Positions 6,388 through 8,490 of a stretch of 8,490 nucleotides of DNA are shown here, in pieces. The stretch lies in contig JAAUQA010000112.1 in NCBI GenBank assembly GCA_012032855.1, positions 1 through 8,490 of the forward strand. The letters are read 5' to 3'. Every line of letters begins with the position of its first letter. Positions within the stretch are counted from its first letter, which is position 1. This DNA comes from Candidatus Competibacteraceae bacterium (GTDB lineage Bacteria; Pseudomonadota; Gammaproteobacteria; Competibacterales; Competibacteraceae). The notes under the pieces are model-generated. The model did not search any database. It saw only the letters and a program-made list of their open reading frames with translations, and was not told where the DNA came from. A program made the translations under genes and the position numbers.

Positions 6388-7458
6388 AGCGCCGGCCGTT
6401 CCCCCCCTGCCTAACCTCGCTCACGCCAACGCCAAACCTAGCGCTGCATAGGGAACCGAGGTACGCGATACCTACGGTGCTCCCAGTCAGATCACGCCCG
6501 GTAAATAGATGAGTCAGCCCCGGATTGGTAAATCCAGGCGCACTGGCGAAACTGCCGAGTTGACGGAGCAAGGTCAGCGGGTCCGTTGAAGTCAGCGAGC
6601 CGTTGTTCTGCAGCAGTCTTATCTCGACCGGGTTGATCCTGACCCCGACCTGCTCCGAATAAATACCGTCGACCACATTCATCCTCGCCATGACCGCAGC
6701 CTCCGCGTTGCCGCTATTGGCTTGAACGAATTGGACATCGGCAATAATCGCCAAATCCAGTTGCAGCGCAGCGGCGGGCAGTGCCTGCACCAATCCCTGC
6801 AAATTCTGCACCTGGGATCGATAATCCTGTAGGGGTCGCTCGTTTCTTTCGAGAGTTGCATCATCTCCACCCCCTTCGGTGGCCGGATCGACATAGTCCT
6901 TAACCGGCTCCTGAGGACGGTTGGAAACCGTGTCCGACAACCGGTAGATCAGGGTATAAGGGGTTGACCGCAGGGCGGGCGTCTGCAAAGACTCCGCGAC
7001 GTCGTTGGACGAGTCGATGACATACAGTTCCATACCGTCCCAAATCGTCCCGGACCAGCGTCCTCCCATCTGTGTCAGGCGTACCCAGGAATTCGGCGCG
7101 TCGGTAACCTGACCACGATAAAACTGCGCGGCGTTACGCAGCCTCTCCCGCTGCGCTTGCGGCAAATTGGCCATCAGGCGTTCATTCGACTCCAACACCA
7201 GTTCGAAATCCCGACCAAACGCCTGAAACGATAATACGAACGAATCGGCAGGCATGCCTTGAGCCGATTCCGTTTCCGGCGACAGTTGTTGGCGATCGGT
7301 TGGGTCCGAGGGGGTCAGTTCCAACAGTTCGTGGTGCAAAATTTCAAGGTCTTCGGTTGTGGTGATGTCCGTCGATGCGCCATTCTCGGCAAAAGCCGGT
7401 CCGCCCGCCACGGCAGTGAAAAAGCCATGATCGACAGGTAGGTAAAAAAACCTCGCAT
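6371..7458 (-). CDS. Secreted metzincin protease, signal peptide, propeptide and first half of catalytic domain (5' piece)
   Basis: The true start is taken as ATG 7458 because GGAGGA lies seven bases upstream; the longer ATG at 7480 has no such site. From 7458 the protein reads MRGFFTYLSIMAF, then loses its frame at a T5 run (7419-7423). With six T it continues FTAVAGGPAFA-EN, a complete signal peptide with an AFA cleavage site. Then come a propeptide-like region (FYRGQVTDAPNSWVRLTQM, WSGTIWDGMELYVID), as in reprolysin precursors, and the start of the catalytic domain (LDLAIIADVQFVQ, GVRINPVEIRLL, HLFTGRDLTGSTVGIAYLGS). The frame fails again at a G7 run (6401-6407). With both repairs, 7458-5233 is exactly 742 codons (741 residues plus stop). 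The product is exported by Sec. Confidence 0.82.
6401..6407 (-). other. Frameshift site: G7 run inside the protease catalytic domain
   Basis: The coding strand reads CAG GGG GGG AAC and runs into a stop 30 bases later. With six G it reads GGTAGALTVAHELGH, joining the two halves just before the zinc motif. One base is in excess relative to the inferred intact gene. Confidence 0.85.
7419..7423 (-). other. Frameshift site: T5 run inside the protease signal peptide
   Basis: From the well-supported ATG 7458, five T give AFSLPWRAD and an early stop near 7315. Six T give AFFTAVAGGPAFA, a proper signal peptide ending. Confidence 0.78.
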
Positions 7459-7465
7459 ACCGTTT

Positions 7466-7471
7466 TCCTCC
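7466..7471 (-). promoter_or_regulatory. Ribosome binding site of the protease gene
   Basis: GGAGGA, a near-perfect Shine-Dalgarno, seven bases before ATG 7458. It decides the start and exposes the frameshift in the signal peptide. Confidence 0.8.
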
Positions 7472-7788
7472 AATCGCCATATTCGGCGTTGTTTCTTGTT
7501 GGCTGGATGATTCAGCAATGAATTTGCCCCGCTGGGGCGAGGCTGTGCTATAGAAGTTCCATGCCAGACAAGCTCTTTCGCAACGGAAACGACCTTTGAG
7601 AGGTATGGGCTAATAGCCGCTATCTACCCACTTACCGGGGGCAAAGCGCTAACGAAGAAGGGGAAAACAGTATTACCGGTCAAGATGACTCGGGTGCCGA
7701 TTGGGTTTGTTCTGCCGTGATTTGTTACTTAAAACGTCTCAATAACCCAACGGGATGTAGAGACAATGGATTCAAAGGCTCCTTATTA

Positions 7789-7983
7789 GTGTAACGGCTG
7801 GGCTGCTTGTGTCGGTGTTTTGCGACTTCGAATCCTTTGCACGTACAACCCGTTGAACCGAATCGGGTTTGCTGTCGCAGGCTCACGAACGGAGCAGCAA
7901 ACGCAATTGCAGCGAGCCCAAGGGTTACATTCCTTTTACACGCCGTTACAAACTGATACGGAGACGACATGAGGCCGTTACAC
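7789..7983. repeat. Inverted repeat GTGTAACGGC / GCCGTTACAC with an extra internal copy
   Basis: GTGTAACGGC at 7789-7798 is the exact reverse complement of GCCGTTACAC at 7974-7983. A third, nine-base copy GCCGTTACA lies at 7942-7950 in the same direction as the right arm. The 195-bp span could be a small non-autonomous mobile element or a cluster of regulator sites. No target-site duplication was identified. Confidence 0.45.
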
Positions 7984-8006
7984 AACCCTGGTAATCTGGA
8001 CACACT

Positions 8007-8046
8007 GCCGAAAAGCACATCAGTCTGAGGCTGGAGCGTTTTCGGC
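8007..8046 (+). promoter_or_regulatory. Stem-loop in the leader of the small plus-strand gene
   Basis: GCCGAAAA (8007-8014) pairs perfectly with TTTTCGGC (8039-8046), and the stem can extend by GC/GC past a single bulge. It ends 33 bases before ATG 8080. No T-run follows on either strand, so it is not a normal terminator. It could shape the 5' leader or mark an operator. Confidence 0.4.
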
Positions 8047-8079
8047 GATACCGACAGCCCATGATTCCCAGGATGAAGG

Positions 8080-8487
8080 ATGACCGCCATGACCGCTCAC
8101 CGTGTTGATCCCGCGTTGGCCGCTGGACTACTAAAAATGCGCCTCGCCATACGCAAGGAATTCGGGGCAATGCTGGATATTTATGCACCGGACGCCATTC
8201 CCCGTTTCATCGCCTACGGCCTGAAGTCGCAGGATAACGTGTTAAGGGATTTTGCAGACGCGCTGCGGGCACAGTTTCCTGAAGTCTCGGTGATTGAAGA
8301 CGAGCCCGCGCCGTCCTCGGCACCTCAATCACCGTCAGCCGCCCGTCGATCTTATCGCGGAGTAGCGCTTGCTGCCGCACCTGCGCCCACTTCCCCGGAC
8401 AAACTCGCTATCCCTGTCGGTGGGAATTCGGCCACCACCAGCCCCGGTCGCAAACCGGTCTTTTATCGGGGCGTTCGCGTCAAGTGA
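8080..8487 (+). CDS. Small hypothetical protein with two YRGV motifs
   Basis: A 135-residue protein that I do not recognise. Residues about 10-70 look like a folded helical domain (LAAGLLKMRLAIRKEFGAML, then VLRDFADALRAQFPEV). Residues 74-127 are rich in Ala, Pro and Ser and probably disordered. Two short motifs, SYRGVALA (91-98) and FYRGVRVK (128-135, the very C-terminus), repeat within this tail; the YRG pattern recalls DUF4278-type sequences, but that is a weak resemblance. Two starts are possible: ATG 8080 with AGGA six bases upstream, or ATG 8089 with AAGGA eight bases upstream; the latter removes three residues. There is no signal peptide or membrane segment, so it is probably cytoplasmic. 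It is complete, ending at TGA 8485-8487. Confidence 0.65.
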   Translation: MTAMTAHRVDPALAAGLLKMRLAIRKEFGAMLDIYAPDAIPRFIAYGLKSQDNVLRDFADALRAQFPEVSVIEDEPAPSSAPQSPSAARRSYRGVALAAAPAPTSPDKLAIPVGGNSATTSPGRKPVFYRGVRVK

Positions 8488-8490
8488 GAG

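Larger units (their letters stand above)
7481..8079. other. Non-coding region between divergent genes, with hairpins and repeated GTTACA motifs
   Basis: No convincing gene is seen here. The part next to the protease start holds a short hairpin (GCCCC-GCT-GGGGC, 7526-7538) that would lie in the protease leader, and a small palindrome ATAGCCGCTAT (7613-7623). Farther right are AACCCG/CGGGTT arms (7847-7852 and 7864-7869), a 10-bp inverted repeat (7789-7798 with 7974-7983), three GTTACA copies and an 8-bp stem (8007-8046). A minus-strand open frame (7725-8090) exists but resembles no family I know. Promoters for both flanking genes should be here, but no clear -35/-10 pair stands out. Confidence 0.5.

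Noticed and set aside
5848..6414. Plus-strand open frame of 188 codons opposite the protease
   Set aside because: It is antisense to clearly recognisable protease and DUF11-like sequence, has no family resemblance, and is rich in Arg/His/Gly codons as expected from a mirrored GC-rich gene.
7554..7572. Possible sigma-54 promoter before the protease gene (TGGCATG-N4-TTCT on the minus strand)
   Set aside because: The -24 half fits TGGCA, but the -12 half lacks the essential GC (TTCT instead of TTGC).
7966..8079. Standard sigma-70 promoter for the small gene at 8080
   Set aside because: TAATCT at 7992-7997 could be a -10 box, but nothing like TTGACA lies 16-18 bases upstream.
7725..8090. Open minus-strand frame of 121 codons across the intergenic region
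   Set aside because: It has no recognisable domain, its ATG lies inside the start of the plus-strand gene at 8080, and the same bases hold the inverted repeat and GTTACA copies. It reads more like a chance frame over a repeat. A hit to conserved proteins with a matching codon pattern would change this.

Overview
The window looks like a gammaproteobacterial chromosome segment of moderate GC (low-to-mid 50s percent by eye, not computed). The evidence is an Slp-type outer-membrane lipoprotein, a TonB-dependent receptor, a REC-GGDEF response regulator and a YfiR-like (DUF4154) periplasmic protein, all typical of aquatic or environmental Gammaproteobacteria. I cannot place the genus. There are no rRNA, tRNA, CRISPR or recognisable transposase genes.

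Layout. Positions 1-4271, all on the minus strand, hold a compact four-gene cluster. In transcription order it is: a REC-GGDEF diguanylate cyclase (4271-3345), a TonB-dependent outer-membrane receptor (3315-1277, broken by one frameshift), a YfiR-like periplasmic protein (1252-665), and the N-terminal part of a membrane sensor kinase with a periplasmic CxxC motif (672 to beyond position 1, broken by two apparent indels). Gaps are 29 bp, 24 bp and an 8-bp overlap, so this is very probably one operon. A roughly 205-bp divergent intergenic region leads to an Slp-family lipoprotein on the plus strand (4477-5196). A strong palindrome (5197-5220) separates it from a convergent secreted metzincin protease (7458-5233, minus), which is split by two homopolymer frameshifts. 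A roughly 620-bp non-coding stretch with repeated GTTACA motifs and hairpins follows, then a small unrecognised gene (8080-8487, plus) with two YRGV motifs.

How it may work together. The minus-strand cluster puts one signalling part in each envelope layer: outer-membrane receptor, periplasmic YfiR-like regulator, inner-membrane sensor kinase, and a cytoplasmic receiver-diguanylate cyclase. The inferred job is to pass an outer-membrane or periplasmic cue to c-di-GMP. The protease and the Slp lipoprotein are separate cell-surface or secreted functions.

Caution. Five single-base indels, four of them in homopolymer runs, break three of the longer genes, while the protein sequence on both sides of each break stays well conserved. 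This pattern fits sequencing or assembly errors better than gene decay, but phase variation at the A6 and G7 tracts cannot be excluded from the sequence alone.
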